Positions 42,886 through 54,910 of a DNA stretch of 64,000 nt are shown one piece after another; positions within the stretch are counted from its first letter, which is position 1; each line of letters begins with the position of its first letter. The stretch comes from Limnohabitans sp. (GTDB lineage Bacteria; Pseudomonadota; Gammaproteobacteria; Burkholderiales; Burkholderiaceae_C). Location of the stretch: contig NZ_JAOASQ010000010.1 of the NCBI RefSeq assembly GCF_030158565.1, positions 19,255 to 83,254 on the forward strand. The letters run 5' to 3'. Position numbers and translations under genes: made by a program. The notes beneath the pieces are model-generated. The model worked only from the letters and a program-made list of their open reading frames with translations, was not told the origin of the DNA and did no database searches.

Positions 42886-44018
42886 AACGCATGACGCAAC
42901 TGACTGGCTTTCGTTGGGCTTGCGTCTGCGGCCTTTGGGTCTTGCTGTCCGCCTGCTCGAGTGCCCCCAATAAACCGGATCCGGCGCCTTTGCCATCGGT
43001 CTCGGGCGAGTTCACTGTCAAAAAAGTGTGGTCTAACAACTTGGGCCCGATCACATCACCGCTGTTGCCATCGGTCCACGGCGGCCTTGTGGCGCTGGCA
43101 TCGAGCCAGGGCTGGGTCGCAGTCATGGATGGCCTGACCGGTAAAGACATCTGGCGACTCAAATTATCTGAGGGCATCGTGGCCGGCGTTGGTGGTGATG
43201 GGCGTCGATTCGCGGTTGTCAATCAACGCAACGAAGTGGTCACCATGGAGGCTGGCAAAGTCCTGTGGCGCTACGCTTTGTCCGCAGTGTCATTGACTCC
43301 ACCGCTGGTGGCTGGTGGACGAGTCTTTGTTCTGGGCGCGGACCGCACGGTCACCGCACTCGATGGCGCTTCTGGTCAAAAAATCTGGACACAACAGCGC
43401 GCTGGCGATCCTCTGGTGCTCAACCAAGCGGGCCTTTTGATCCCATTTGGTGACACCTTGTTGGTCGGTTGGGGCGGCCGTCTCGCATCGCTCAACCCCA
43501 ACAACGGCAGCGTGCGTTGGGAAACCTTGTTGGCCACTTCACGTGGCACCAACGAAGTGGAGCGCCTGGTCGACTTGGTGGCCGGTGCTGACCGACAAGG
43601 CTCCACAGTTTGCGCACGGGCTTTTCAGTCTTCCGTGGCGTGTGTGGATGCCAGCCGCGGCAGCAACCTCTGGTCGCGCAGTGCGCAAGGCCATACCGGC
43701 TTGGCCGGTGATGACAAACTGATTTTTGGTGCCGAGTCGGACAGCAAAGTCCATGCTTGGCAGCGTCAAGGCGGACAAATTGCGTGGTCACAGGAAGGGC
43801 TTCGTTTCCGAGGCTTGACGGCGCCTTTGGTGCTGGGCCGTTCAGTGGTTTTGGGCGATGAGAATGGCTTGTTGCATTTCCTGTCGCGCCAAGACGGTAA
43901 GCCACTGCTGCGGGTGGTGACAGATGGCAGTGCCATCGTGGGTCGTCCCGTCGCGGTGGATCAAACTTTGGTGGTGGTGACACGCGCCGGGGGCGTTTTT
44001 GGATATCGCCCTGAATGA
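42882..44018 (+). CDS. bamB: Outer membrane assembly lipoprotein BamB
   Basis: A 378-residue beta-propeller lipoprotein of the BAM complex. The lipobox LLSAC gives Cys25 as lipidation site. Repeated strands with Trp/Gly patterns (WVAVMDGLTGKDIWRLKL, VTALDGASGQKIWTQQ, LASLNPNNGSVRWETLL, VACVDASRGSNLWSRS) correspond to PQQ-like blades. The start is GTG 42882, overlapping the yfgM stop; an ATG at 42891 is the alternative. der follows after 19 bases. Confidence 0.95.
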   Translation: MKRMTQLTGFRWACVCGLWVLLSACSSAPNKPDPAPLPSVSGEFTVKKVWSNNLGPITSPLLPSVHGGLVALASSQGWVAVMDGLTGKDIWRLKLSEGIVAGVGGDGRRFAVVNQRNEVVTMEAGKVLWRYALSAVSLTPPLVAGGRVFVLGADRTVTALDGASGQKIWTQQRAGDPLVLNQAGLLIPFGDTLLVGWGGRLASLNPNNGSVRWETLLATSRGTNEVERLVDLVAGADRQGSTVCARAFQSSVACVDASRGSNLWSRSAQGHTGLAGDDKLIFGAESDSKVHAWQRQGGQIAWSQEGLRFRGLTAPLVLGRSVVLGDENGLLHFLSRQDGKPLLRVVTDGSAIVGRPVAVDQTLVVVTRAGGVFGYRPE

Positions 44019-44037
44019 TGGATCGGAAAATTTTTAA

Positions 44038-45378
44038 GTGAAACCCGTTTTGGCCCTGGTGGGCCGCCCCAATGTGGGCAAATCCACGCTGTTCAACCGA
44101 CTCACCAAGAGCCGGGATGCCATCGTGGCCGATTTTGCTGGCTTGACCCGCGACCGTCACTATGGTCAGGGCAAGCAGGGCAAACATGAATACATCGTGA
44201 TCGACACGGGCGGCTTCGAGCCCGACGCCGGCAGCGGCATTTACAAAGAAATGGCCAAGCAAACGCAGCAAGCGGTGGCCGAGGCCGATGTGGTGATTTT
44301 TGTGGTCGATGCACGTGGGGGCTTGTCCGCCCAGGACCACGACATTGCCAAATACCTGCGCCGCGTGGGCAAGCCTTGTCTGCTGGTGGCCAACAAGGCC
44401 GAGGGCATGCGCGAAGGCATCCAGATCACCGAGTTCTACGAACTGGGTTTGGGCGAAGTGCTGGCCATTTCGGCCGCGCACGGGCAGGGCATTCGCGGCT
44501 TGGTCGATCTGGCGCTGGAGCCTTTGAATCTGCCGGAAGACCCGGAAGAAACCGAAGAAGACAAGACCATCATCAAGCTGGCAGTGGCAGGGCGCCCCAA
44601 CGTGGGCAAGTCCACACTGATCAACACCTGGCTGGGTGAAGAGCGTCTGGTGGCTTTCGACATGCCCGGCACCACACGCGATGCGATCAGCGTGCCGTTT
44701 GAGCGCGATGGTCAGAAATTCGAGTTGATCGACACCGCCGGTCTGCGCCGCAAAGGCAAGGTGTTCGAAGCCATCGAGAAGTTCTCGGTCGTCAAAACCT
44801 TGCAGGCGGTCGAGTCGGCCAATGTGGTTTTGCTCTTGCTCGATGCCGAGCAGGGCGTGACCGACCAGGATGCCCACATCGCGGGCTTTGCCCTGGAAAG
44901 CGGCCGCGCCATGGTGCTGGCGGTCAACAAATGGGATGCGGTGGACGAGTACCAGCGCCAGCTGGTGCAGCGCTCGATTGAAACGCGTTTGCCTTTCCTG
45001 AGCTTTGCCAACATGCACTTCATCTCGGCCAAAAAGCGCCAGGGCCTGGGGCCTGTGTGGACATCGATCATTAAGGCCCACAAGTCGGCCATGGTCAAGA
45101 TGAGCACCCCAATCCTGACCCGTTTGCTGCTGGAAGCCGTCCAATTCCAAAGCCCTCAGCGCGGCGGCATGTTCCGTCCCAAAATGCGTTACGCGCACCA
45201 AGGGGGCATGAACCCGCCAGTGATCGTGATCCACGGCAACTCGCTGGAGCATGTCACCGAATCCTACAAGCGCTTTTTGGAAGGGCGTTTCCGCAAGGCC
45301 TTTGACTTGTCGGGTACCCCTTTGCGCATTGAAATGAAAACGGCCAACAACCCCTACGCCAACAAAGATGCCGCTTGA
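44038..45378 (+). CDS. der: GTPase Der (EngA), ribosome assembly
   Basis: A 446-residue tandem GTPase essential for 50S subunit maturation. Two G domains: the first begins with [14 protein letters not shown] (G1) and has DTGGF (G3) and NKAEG (G4); the second has [18 protein letters not shown] and NKWDA. A C-terminal KH-like domain (KFSVVK is in the second G domain; [30 protein letters not shown] marks the KH part) ends with NPYANKDAA. The start is GTG 44038. It closes the conserved block before hfq. Confidence 0.97.
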   Translation: MKPVLALVGRPNVGKSTLFNRLTKSRDAIVADFAGLTRDRHYGQGKQGKHEYIVIDTGGFEPDAGSGIYKEMAKQTQQAVAEADVVIFVVDARGGLSAQDHDIAKYLRRVGKPCLLVANKAEGMREGIQITEFYELGLGEVLAISAAHGQGIRGLVDLALEPLNLPEDPEETEEDKTIIKLAVAGRPNVGKSTLINTWLGEERLVAFDMPGTTRDAISVPFERDGQKFELIDTAGLRRKGKVFEAIEKFSVVKTLQAVESANVVLLLLDAEQGVTDQDAHIAGFALESGRAMVLAVNKWDAVDEYQRQLVQRSIETRLPFLSFANMHFISAKKRQGLGPVWTSIIKAHKSAMVKMSTPILTRLLLEAVQFQSPQRGGMFRPKMRYAHQGGMNPPVIVIHGNSLEHVTESYKRFLEGRFRKAFDLSGTPLRIEMKTANNPYANKDAA

Positions 45379-45465
45379 TTTTTGTGGGTTTGGGGTTTTC
45401 CAAAAAGCCCCGACCGAGCCTGTGGTAAGGTCACATCTTTATAACTTCTGAACACGGAGAATATC

Positions 45466-45711
45466 GTGAGCAACAAAGGCCAACTTCTGCAAGACCCCTT
45501 CTTGAACGCACTGCGTCGCGAGCATGTGCCGGTCTCGATTTACCTGGTCAACGGCATCAAACTGCAAGGCCAGATCGAATCGTTTGACCAATATGTGGTT
45601 TTGTTGCGCAACACCGTGACCCAGATGGTTTACAAACACGCCATCTCGACCATTGTTCCCGGCCGTTCTGTGACCTTCAATACGCCCGGCGAAGGCGAAA
45701 TCACCGCTTGA
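45466..45711 (+). CDS. hfq: RNA chaperone Hfq
   Basis: An 81-residue Sm-like protein that forms a hexamer and pairs small RNAs with messages. Sm1 [40 protein letters not shown] and Sm2 [11 protein letters not shown] are canonical, with the proximal-face Gln8, Lys56-like YKH motif intact. The start is GTG with CGGAGA eight bases upstream. A TATAAC box at 45440-45445 could serve as -10 element, without a clear -35. Gene order hfq-hflX-hflK-hflC is conserved in Burkholderiales. Confidence 0.98.
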   Translation: MSNKGQLLQDPFLNALRREHVPVSIYLVNGIKLQGQIESFDQYVVLLRNTVTQMVYKHAISTIVPGRSVTFNTPGEGEITA

Positions 45712-45753
45712 TCTGCCCGGTTGGCCTGATTGGGCCACTGGCGCTTCCTGACA

Positions 45754-46941
45754 TTGTCTGAAACCTCCTTCAAACAGCCCGCGCCGACCTTATTGGTCGG
45801 CGTTGACTTTGGGCTGCCGCATTTCGATGCGGAGTTGCAAGAGCTCGGGCTGTTGGCCGAGTCCGGTGGCTTGAAGCCGGTGGCACGCCTGACCTGCAAA
45901 CGCAAAGCCCCCGATCCTGCCTTGTTTGTGGGCAGTGGCAAAGCCGATGAAATCAAGGAATTGGCCCTGATGCATGGCGCCAAAGAGGTGTTGTTTGACC
46001 AAGCTCTGAGCCCCGCACAGCAGCGCAATCTGGAGCGGCACATGGGCTTGCCGGTGAATGACCGGACCTTGTTGATTCTGGAAATCTTCGCGCAGCGCGC
46101 TCGCAGCCACGAAGGCAAGCTGCAAGTGGAGCTGGCCAAACTGCAATACCTGAGCACCCGGCTGGTGCGCCGTTGGTCGCACCTGGAGCGCCAAACTGGC
46201 GGTATCGGTTTGCGCGGCGGCCCGGGTGAAACCCAGATCGAGCTGGATCGCCGCATGATTGGCGAGGCCATCAAGCGCACCAAGGAGCGCTTGGTCAAGG
46301 TCAAGAAGCAGCGCAACACACAGCGCCGCCAGCGTGAGCGGCGCGACACCTTCAACATTTCCCTGGTCGGCTACACGAACGCGGGCAAGTCCACCTTGTT
46401 CAACGCTTTGGTCAAAGCGCGAGCCTATGCCGCCGATCAGTTGTTCGCCACGCTGGACACCACCACCCGCCAGTTGTACTTGGGGGAGGCCGGTCGATCG
46501 GTCTCTTTGTCCGATACCGTGGGTTTCATCCGTGATCTGCCGCACGGATTGGTGGAGGCCTTTCAGGCCACCTTGCAAGAAGCCACCGAAGCCGATTTGT
46601 TGCTCCATGTGGTCGATGCGGCCAACCCGGATTTTCCGGAACAGATGGCCGAGGTGCAAAAAGTGCTGGCCGAGATCGGTGCCGACACGGTGCCGCAATT
46701 GCTGGTGTTCAACAAGCTCGATGCGCTGAATGCCGAGCGCTACCCCTTGCAACTGCAAGACAGTTATGAACTCGATGGCCAGCCTGTGCCGCGCGTGTTC
46801 GTGAGCGCCAAATCGGGCAAAGGCCTGGATGTGTTGCGCACGGCTTTGTCTGGCATCGTCACAACGGCTTTGCCGCCTGCGGTGGTCGAGCCAGTAGATC
46901 CCCGTGACATGACCCGGGAATATCCGGGTGATCTGGCTTGA
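45754..46941 (+). CDS. hflX: GTPase HflX, ribosome splitting
   Basis: A GTPase of about 395 residues that splits stalled ribosomes under stress. The N-terminal HflX domain (LFVGSGKADEIKELAL; DRTLLILEIFAQRARSHEGKLQVELAKLQYLSTRLVRRW; GIGLRGGPGETQIELDRR) is followed by the G domain with VGYTNAGKSTLFN, LSDTVGFIRDLPHGLVEAF and NKLDAL. No ATG precedes the conserved part. Two in-frame TTG codons (45730, 45754) are candidates; neither has a good ribosome site. 45754 (LSETSFKQPAP) is used here. Confidence 0.93.
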   Translation: MSETSFKQPAPTLLVGVDFGLPHFDAELQELGLLAESGGLKPVARLTCKRKAPDPALFVGSGKADEIKELALMHGAKEVLFDQALSPAQQRNLERHMGLPVNDRTLLILEIFAQRARSHEGKLQVELAKLQYLSTRLVRRWSHLERQTGGIGLRGGPGETQIELDRRMIGEAIKRTKERLVKVKKQRNTQRRQRERRDTFNISLVGYTNAGKSTLFNALVKARAYAADQLFATLDTTTRQLYLGEAGRSVSLSDTVGFIRDLPHGLVEAFQATLQEATEADLLLHVVDAANPDFPEQMAEVQKVLAEIGADTVPQLLVFNKLDALNAERYPLQLQDSYELDGQPVPRVFVSAKSGKGLDVLRTALSGIVTTALPPAVVEPVDPRDMTREYPGDLA

Positions 46942-46964
46942 AAGCCTCCTGAATTCGGCACAAT
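46938..46964 (+). promoter_or_regulatory. Candidate sigma-70 promoter of hflKC
   Basis: TTGAAA (46938-46943) overlaps the end of hflX, followed after 15 bases by CACAAT (46959-46964). The hflK start lies 34 bases further. The box is the same as that before sucA. Confidence 0.4.
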
Positions 46965-46997
46965 GCGGATTCGTCATTCTGACAAAGACACTTCACC

Positions 46998-48377
46998 ATG
47001 AATTTTCAACTGCCAACCCTGCGATGGTCCTTGCTGCCTGCAAAGATCCGCGGCATGTTCAATTTGAATGACCCCCGATGGGGGCGCGACGACGACAACA
47101 AGTCGCCAAGCGACACGGGCTCAAAACCCAGCGGTGATACGCCACCACCGACGGGTCAAAAGCCTGATGGCTGGCCGCAAAATCCACCCGGCCGAGGCAA
47201 CCCGCAAAGCAGCGGCCCACCTGATCTCGACGAATTGTGGCGTGATTTCAACCGCAAGCTGGGCCAGATGTTGGGTGGCAAGGGCGGCTCGCAAAGTCCT
47301 CAGGGCGGGGGCGGTGGTTCTGCCGGCGGGCCTGGTTTGCCTGGTTTTGTGAAAAACCTTGGTTTGGGGGTGATCGTTGCTGCAGCCTTGTTGGTTTGGC
47401 TTGGCACAGGCTTTTTCATCGTCCAGGAAGGTCAACAAGCGGTCATTACCCAGTTTGGCAAATACAAATCCACGGTGGGGGCCGGTTTCAACTGGCGCAT
47501 GCCATATCCTTTGCAGCGCCACGAACTGGTCTATGTGTCTCAAATCCGATCGGTCGACATCGGCCGTGATACGGTGATCAAGGCCACGGGCTTGCGCGAG
47601 TCGGCCATGCTGACCGAAGACGAAAACATCGTTGAAATCAAGTTTGCAGTGCAGTACCGCTTGAACGATGCCCGGGCCTACTTGTTTGAAAGCAAAAACC
47701 CCACCGAGGCTGTGGTGCAGTCTGCTGAGACAGCCGTGCGTGAGGTGGTGGGCAAAATGAAAATGGACTCCGCCTTGGCTGAGGAGCGCGACCAAATTGC
47801 GCCCCGGGTGCGTGAAAAAATGCAATCCATCCTTGACCGCTACAAAGTGGGCATTGAAGTGGTCAGCATCAACTTGCAGCAAGGTGGCGTGCGCCCACCC
47901 GAGCAAGTTCAAGCGGCGTTTGACGATGTTCTCAAAGCAGGTCAGGAGCGCGAGCGCGCCAAGAACGAAGCACAGGCCTACGCCAACGACGTGATTCCCC
48001 GTGCAGTAGGTGCCGCATCTCGCCTGAAGGAAGAGGCCGATGCTTACCGCGAGAAGATCGTTGCGCAAGCCGAAGGCGATGCCCAGCGCTTCAAGTCGAT
48101 CCTGCCGGAGTACCAAAAGGCACCGCAGGTCATGCGTGATCGCCTCTACACCGACACCATGCAGCAGATTTACAGCAGCGTGACCAAGGTGCTTGTGGAC
48201 AGCAAACAAGGGTCAAACATGTTGTATTTGCCTCTGGACAAAATCATGCAACAAGTTGCTCAGACGCCTTCTGCTTCTGTCGATACGCCATTGCCCGCCA
48301 CCACCGTGGTGCCGGCTGCCACCCCTGACAGCCGTTCACGTGATGCCATGCGCACACGCGAACGCGATCCACGATAA
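46998..48377 (+). CDS. hflK: FtsH protease regulator subunit HflK
   Basis: A 459-residue SPFH/band 7 protein that with HflC forms a cage around the FtsH protease. A Gly/Pro-rich cytoplasmic N-terminus (NDPRWGRDDDNKSPSDTG..GGGGGSAGG) precedes one membrane helix at about 120-138 (LGVIVAAALLVWLGTGFFI), then the SPFH domain VQEGQQAVITQFGKY and a long helical region (AQAYANDVIPRAVGAASRLKEEADAYREKIVAQAEGDAQRF). The tail is Ser/Thr/Pro-rich. ATG 46998 is used; an ATG at 47055 (MFNLNDPRWG) resembles the start of many homologues and may be the real one. Confidence 0.95.
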   Translation: MNFQLPTLRWSLLPAKIRGMFNLNDPRWGRDDDNKSPSDTGSKPSGDTPPPTGQKPDGWPQNPPGRGNPQSSGPPDLDELWRDFNRKLGQMLGGKGGSQSPQGGGGGSAGGPGLPGFVKNLGLGVIVAAALLVWLGTGFFIVQEGQQAVITQFGKYKSTVGAGFNWRMPYPLQRHELVYVSQIRSVDIGRDTVIKATGLRESAMLTEDENIVEIKFAVQYRLNDARAYLFESKNPTEAVVQSAETAVREVVGKMKMDSALAEERDQIAPRVREKMQSILDRYKVGIEVVSINLQQGGVRPPEQVQAAFDDVLKAGQERERAKNEAQAYANDVIPRAVGAASRLKEEADAYREKIVAQAEGDAQRFKSILPEYQKAPQVMRDRLYTDTMQQIYSSVTKVLVDSKQGSNMLYLPLDKIMQQVAQTPSASVDTPLPATTVVPAATPDSRSRDAMRTRERDPR

Positions 48378-48388
48378 GGACACTTGAC

Positions 48389-49291
48389 ATGAACCGCATT
48401 GGATTTTGGATATCCAGCCTTTTCGTGGCGTTCGCGCTGCTCAGCTCGACCGTGTTTGTTGTCGATCAGCGCCAGTTTGGTGTGGTCTATGCCTTGGGTC
48501 AAATCAAGGAAGTGATCACCGAGCCCGGTCTGCACTTCAAGTTGCCGCCGCCCTTGCAAAACGTCAATTACATCGACAAGCGTTTGTTGACTCTTGACAG
48601 TCCTGACAATGAGCCCATGCTGACCGCAGAGAAGCAGCGTGTGGTGGTCGACTGGTATGTGCGTTGGCGCATCAGCGATCCACAAGCGTATATCCGCAAC
48701 GTGGGTCTCGATGAAAAGTCGGGTGCCAACCAGCTCAACCGCGTGGTGCGCAATGCTTTCCAGGAAGAAATCAACAAACACACCGTCAAGGAATTGTTGT
48801 CTCTCAAGCGTGAAGCATTGATGGAGGATGTCAAGCGCGCCGTGCTGGAAGTCGTCAAGGGCAGCAAGCCCTGGGGCGTCGATGTGGTCGATGTGCGGAT
48901 CACCCGTGCCGATTATGTGGACACCATCACCGAATCGGTTTACCGCCGCATGGAGGCTGAGCGCAAGCGCGTGGCCAACGAGCTGCGCTCCACCGGTGGT
49001 GCCGAGGGCGAAAAGATCCGCGCCGATGCCGACCGCCAACGCGAGGTGACGGTGGCCAATGCCTACCGTGAAGCGCAAAAAATCAAAGGGCAGGGCGATG
49101 CCCACGCCGCACGCATCTATGCCGAGTCTTTTGGAAAAGACCCGCAGTTTGCGCAGTTCTACCGCAGCCTGGAGTCTTACAAAACCACCTTCGCCAGCAA
49201 GTCTGATGTGATGGTGCTCGACCCGGCAAGCGCTGACTTTTTCAAGGCCATGCGCAGCTCGGCTGGTGCGGGCACTTCGCCCAGAAAGTAA
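48389..49291 (+). CDS. hflC: FtsH protease regulator subunit HflC
   Basis: A 300-residue partner of HflK. One N-terminal membrane helix (about 5-25, IGFWISSLFVAFALLSSTVFVV), SPFH domain (DQRQFGVVYALGQIKEVITEPGLHFKLPPPLQNVNYIDKRL) and the helical stalk (YRRMEAERKRVANELRSTGGAEGEKIRADADRQREVTVANAYREAQKIKGQGDAHAARIYAESFG). Normal length. It begins 11 bases after hflK and is followed three bases later by a DUF2065 gene. Confidence 0.97.
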   Translation: MNRIGFWISSLFVAFALLSSTVFVVDQRQFGVVYALGQIKEVITEPGLHFKLPPPLQNVNYIDKRLLTLDSPDNEPMLTAEKQRVVVDWYVRWRISDPQAYIRNVGLDEKSGANQLNRVVRNAFQEEINKHTVKELLSLKREALMEDVKRAVLEVVKGSKPWGVDVVDVRITRADYVDTITESVYRRMEAERKRVANELRSTGGAEGEKIRADADRQREVTVANAYREAQKIKGQGDAHAARIYAESFGKDPQFAQFYRSLESYKTTFASKSDVMVLDPASADFFKAMRSSAGAGTSPRK

Positions 49292-49294
49292 GTC

Positions 49295-49480
49295 TTGAGT
49301 CAAACCCTCCTGCTGGCTTTGGGCCTGATGCTCATCCTGGAGGGCTTGATGCCCATGGTCTCGCCGCTGCGCTGGCGGCGCCTGTTTGAGCAGCTTTTGC
49401 AGCTGCAAGATGGCCAAATCCGTTTTTTCGGACTGTTCATGGTCTTCGCAGGCTTGTTGTTGCTTTGGTGGGTTTCCTGA
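49295..49480 (+). CDS. DUF2065 small inner membrane protein
   Basis: A 61-residue protein with two hydrophobic segments (about 4-22 and 44-60) separated by a charged loop (RWRRLFEQLLQLQDGQIRFFG). The pattern LLALGLMLILEGLMPMVSP, with a central P and R, is the DUF2065 signature. Start is TTG, three bases after the hflC stop, with no upstream ATG in frame. It is nearly always found between hflC and hisZ or purA in Burkholderiales; function unknown, possibly part of the HflKC-FtsH assembly. Confidence 0.88.
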   Translation: MSQTLLLALGLMLILEGLMPMVSPLRWRRLFEQLLQLQDGQIRFFGLFMVFAGLLLLWWVS

Positions 49481-49547
49481 CGCCTTGGGCAGAAAACCGG
49501 CCTGCAAGCCGGTAAAATCCCTGTTTTAACCGTCCCCCTCCAATCCC

Positions 49548-52054
<2,507 letters not shown>

Positions 52055-52108
52055 GCGCTGCGGCCTGAATTTTCAAACCTTCACAGAACCTTTGACTGGA
52101 GTGACCCC

Positions 52109-52633
52109 ATGTTGACCGAAGACGGCAAGCACCTGTACGTGAGCTACGACGAGTACCACAACCTCATCGAAAAGCTCGCCATCAAGATCCACCAATCCGG
52201 CTGGGAATTCGACACCATCTTGTGCCTGGCCCGAGGCGGCATGCGCCCCGGCGACATCTTGTCGCGCGTGTTCGACAAGCCTTTGGCCATCATGTCCACC
52301 AGCTCCTACCGCGCCGACGCAGGCACGGTGCAGGGCCACCTGGACATCGCCCGTTTCATCACCACCCCCAAGGGCGAGATCGCTGGCCGCGTGCTGCTGG
52401 TGGACGACCTGGCCGACACCGGCCACACCCTGCGCGCTGTGGTGGACCAGTTGAAAAACAACTACAAGCCCATCACCGAGCTGCGCTCTGCCGTGATCTG
52501 GACCAAAGGCGTGTCCACGTTCAAGCCCGACTACTCGATCGAAGACCTGCCGACCAACCCCTGGATTCACCAGCCTTTCGAGCCGTATGACAGCATGCGC
52601 CCCGAGAAACTGATTGAAAAGTGGAAAGTCTGA
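52109..52633 (+). CDS. Phosphoribosyltransferase (xanthine/hypoxanthine-type)
   Basis: A 174-residue type I phosphoribosyltransferase. The PRPP loop is VLLVDDLADTGHTL, with the acidic pair intact. The substrate-binding hood is less typical, as in the archaeal-type hypoxanthine PRTase and XGPRT group: ILCLARGGMRPGDILSRVF, and the conserved C-terminal DLPTNPWIHQPFEPYDSM. It follows purA after 54 bases, consistent with a purine salvage role. The substrate is inferred only from context. Confidence 0.9.
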   Translation: MLTEDGKHLYVSYDEYHNLIEKLAIKIHQSGWEFDTILCLARGGMRPGDILSRVFDKPLAIMSTSSYRADAGTVQGHLDIARFITTPKGEIAGRVLLVDDLADTGHTLRAVVDQLKNNYKPITELRSAVIWTKGVSTFKPDYSIEDLPTNPWIHQPFEPYDSMRPEKLIEKWKV

Positions 52634-52653
52634 GTCCACGCTTTGGATGATCG

Positions 52654-52685
52654 CAACAGCCTCCTTCGGGAGGCTGTTTGCTTTA
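52654..52685 (+). terminator. Rho-independent terminator after the phosphoribosyltransferase gene
   Basis: Ten-base stem AACAGCCTCC / GGAGGCTGTT closed by a TTCG tetraloop, followed by TGCTTT. It ends the hflK-to-phosphoribosyltransferase string. Confidence 0.88.
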
Positions 52686-52695
52686 GGATCGGCCC

Positions 52696-53919
52696 ATGAA
52701 TGAAAAGCATGCAGCCCCCGATGTCACTGGCTTGATCCACCACCCTTATGTGCCGCCTGCCGGCTTTGCGGCGCCGCAGCCTGGCGTGTTCAAAGCCTCC
52801 ACGGTTTACTTCCCCTCCGTGGCCGCGATGCGGCAATTTGAGTGGAAAGACAAATCGGCCTACACCTACGGCCTGCATGGCACACCCACCACCTACACGC
52901 TGGAAGAGCGTTTGTGTGCGCTGGAAGGGGGGGCGCAATGCCTGTTGGTGCCCAGCGGTTTGGCGGCCTTGGCCACCGTGGCACTTGCCTTGCTAAAAAC
53001 AGGCGATGAAGTCCTGATGCCCGACAACGCTTACGGCCCCAACAAAGCCTTGGCCGAAGGCGAGTTGCGCCATTACGGCATCACGCACCAGTATTACGAC
53101 CCGATGAACCCCGAAGACTTGTCGGCCCGCTTGAACGAGCGGACCCGGTTGGTTTGGTTGGAAGCGCCAGGCTCGGTCAGCATGGAGTTTCCGGATTTGC
53201 CCGAATTGGTGCGCCGCTGCAAGGCCAAAGGCGTGCTTTGTGCCCTCGACAACACCTGGGGCGCGGGTCTGGCGTTTCAGCCGTTTGACTTGCTGCGCGA
53301 TGGCCAGCTGGGTGTGGACATCAGCGCCCATGCACTGACCAAATACCCCAGCGGCGGTGGCGATGTGCTCATGGGCAGCATCGTCACGCGCGATGCGGCG
53401 CTGCACCTGAAAATCAAGCTGTGCCACATGCGCTTGGGCTTGGGCGTGGGGGCCAACGATGCAGAAACGGTGCTGCGCTCCTTGCCCAGCATGGCATTGC
53501 GCTACGTCGCCCATGACCAGTCGGCGCGCGCCTTGGCCGCCTGGTGGCAAGATCAGCCGCAGTGCGCGCAAGTGCTGCATCCGGCCATGGCGGGTGCGCC
53601 GGGGCATGCCCATTGGCAGCGTCTGTGTGGTCAGGGCTCGGGCCTGGCGGCGGGCTTGTTCAGCGTGATGATCGATGCCCGTTACAGCCAGGCGCAGGTG
53701 GACGCGTTTTGCGATGGCCTGAAGCTGTTCAAGATCGGCTACAGCTGGGGCGGCCCGGTCAGCCTGGTCATGCCCTACGAGATCCAGCGCATGCGCCAAC
53801 ACCAGCCTGAACATTTGCAGCCCGGCACGTTGGTGCGTTTTTCTGTGGGCCTGGAAGCTGTTGGCGATTTGCGTGAAGACCTGCAGCGCTCGGCCGCAGC
53901 CCATTTGCCCGTGGCTTGA
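52696..53919 (+). CDS. Cystathionine beta-lyase-like PLP enzyme (Cys/Met metabolism family)
   Basis: A 407-residue member of the Cys/Met-metabolism PLP family. The pyridoxal lysine is Lys216 in DISAHALTKYPSGGGDVLMG. YTYGLHGTPTTYTLEERL, CLLVPSGLAALATVAL and EAPGSVSMEFPD are the other signatures, and the C-terminal YEIQRMRQHQPEHLQPGTLVRFSVGLE fits the MetC branch. The likely reaction is beta elimination of cystathionine to homocysteine, but closely related lyases have other substrates. Starts right after the terminator and stands alone. Confidence 0.9.
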   Translation: MNEKHAAPDVTGLIHHPYVPPAGFAAPQPGVFKASTVYFPSVAAMRQFEWKDKSAYTYGLHGTPTTYTLEERLCALEGGAQCLLVPSGLAALATVALALLKTGDEVLMPDNAYGPNKALAEGELRHYGITHQYYDPMNPEDLSARLNERTRLVWLEAPGSVSMEFPDLPELVRRCKAKGVLCALDNTWGAGLAFQPFDLLRDGQLGVDISAHALTKYPSGGGDVLMGSIVTRDAALHLKIKLCHMRLGLGVGANDAETVLRSLPSMALRYVAHDQSARALAAWWQDQPQCAQVLHPAMAGAPGHAHWQRLCGQGSGLAAGLFSVMIDARYSQAQVDAFCDGLKLFKIGYSWGGPVSLVMPYEIQRMRQHQPEHLQPGTLVRFSVGLEAVGDLREDLQRSAAAHLPVA

Positions 53920-54024
53920 ATCCACAGCCTTACCTGTTTGAAGGTAGGCGCTCGGTAGTTTCCTGAATGTTCAACAGGCGCGATCGAGGGTACTCTGGTT
54001 TTCAATTTGACTGACTGGCGCGCC

Positions 54025-54900
54025 ATGAATTCCAAGGCTTCAACTTCCGACCCTACAGACGCCCATGATTCGGCATTGCCCACCATGGCGCAACCCTATG
54101 TGCCGCCGCCTGCCGAAGGTCCTCGCGCCCGCATGCGGCCTTTGAGCCTGGCTGCGCCGTTTCGTTGGCTGGATCTGGGCTGGAAAGATCTGTTCAGTCA
54201 CCCCGGCATCGCGCTGTTTTATGGGGTCAGCTTTTTTGTCATGGCGCAGATCCTGGCGCTGGTCTTCAAACACAAGCCCGAATACACGCTGTCAATGATT
54301 TCGGGTTGTCTGCTGGTCGGGCCTTTTTTGGCCATGGGTTTGTACGAGGTCAGCCGCCGCAAAGAGCAGGGCGCTGTGCCAGACTTGGGCTCGTCCTTGA
54401 CTTGCTGGGACAAGCACATCCCCAGCATGGCCATGCTGGTTTTGGTGTTGATGGTGCTTGAACTGCTGTGGGGCCGGGCATCGCTGGTGGTGTTTGCCGT
54501 GTTCTTCAACACCGGCATGCCATCGACCACAGGCGTGCTGGAGGCGGTGTTCAACCCGCAAAACATCGAATTTGTCATGGTGTATCTGGCTGTGGGCGGC
54601 TTTTTCGCGGCGCTGGTTTATGGCCTGTCGGTGGTGTCGATTCCCATGATCCTGGACCGCGACACCGATGCCATTTCGGCCGTCTTGACCAGCATGCGTG
54701 TGGTGTTCTCCAACATGGCGGTCATGCTGCTGTGGGGGTTTGTGTTGAGCGTTTTGGTGGTCGGCGCCCTGTGGCCATGGGGCTTGGGCATCATTTTGGT
54801 GGGCCCTTGGCTGGGCCATGCGAGCTGGCACGCCTACCGTGGCAGCGTCGAATGGGAAGAAGGCGTTCAGGAAGCTGTTACATTGGGCAGCTCAAATTAA
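54025..54900 (+). CDS. DUF2189 integral membrane protein
   Basis: A 291-residue inner membrane protein with about six hydrophobic segments. The first ~45 residues are soluble (MNSKASTSDPTDAHDSALP..RPLSLAAPFRWL), followed by GWKDLFSHPGIALFYGVSFFVMAQIL and GPFLAMGLYEVSRRKEQG, the strongest DUF2189 block. VVSIPMILDRDTDAISAVLTSMRVVFSN and WPWGLGIILVGPWLGHASWHAYRG are also typical. No function is known for the family; it is often found near respiratory genes. ATG 54025 is preferred to the in-frame TTG at 54007. Confidence 0.87.
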   Translation: MNSKASTSDPTDAHDSALPTMAQPYVPPPAEGPRARMRPLSLAAPFRWLDLGWKDLFSHPGIALFYGVSFFVMAQILALVFKHKPEYTLSMISGCLLVGPFLAMGLYEVSRRKEQGAVPDLGSSLTCWDKHIPSMAMLVLVLMVLELLWGRASLVVFAVFFNTGMPSTTGVLEAVFNPQNIEFVMVYLAVGGFFAALVYGLSVVSIPMILDRDTDAISAVLTSMRVVFSNMAVMLLWGFVLSVLVVGALWPWGLGIILVGPWLGHASWHAYRGSVEWEEGVQEAVTLGSSN

Positions 54901-54910
54901 AGGAGCCATC

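Noticed and set aside
45392..45411. GGGGTTTT/AAAAGCCCC hairpin between der and hfq considered as terminator
   Set aside because: It lacks a T run after the stem on the + strand and contains a mismatch; it may be chance.
49496..49513. Hairpin ACCGGC-ctgcaa-GCCGGT before hisZ considered as histidine attenuator
   Set aside because: There is no leader peptide with histidine codons and no T run; only a short stem is present.
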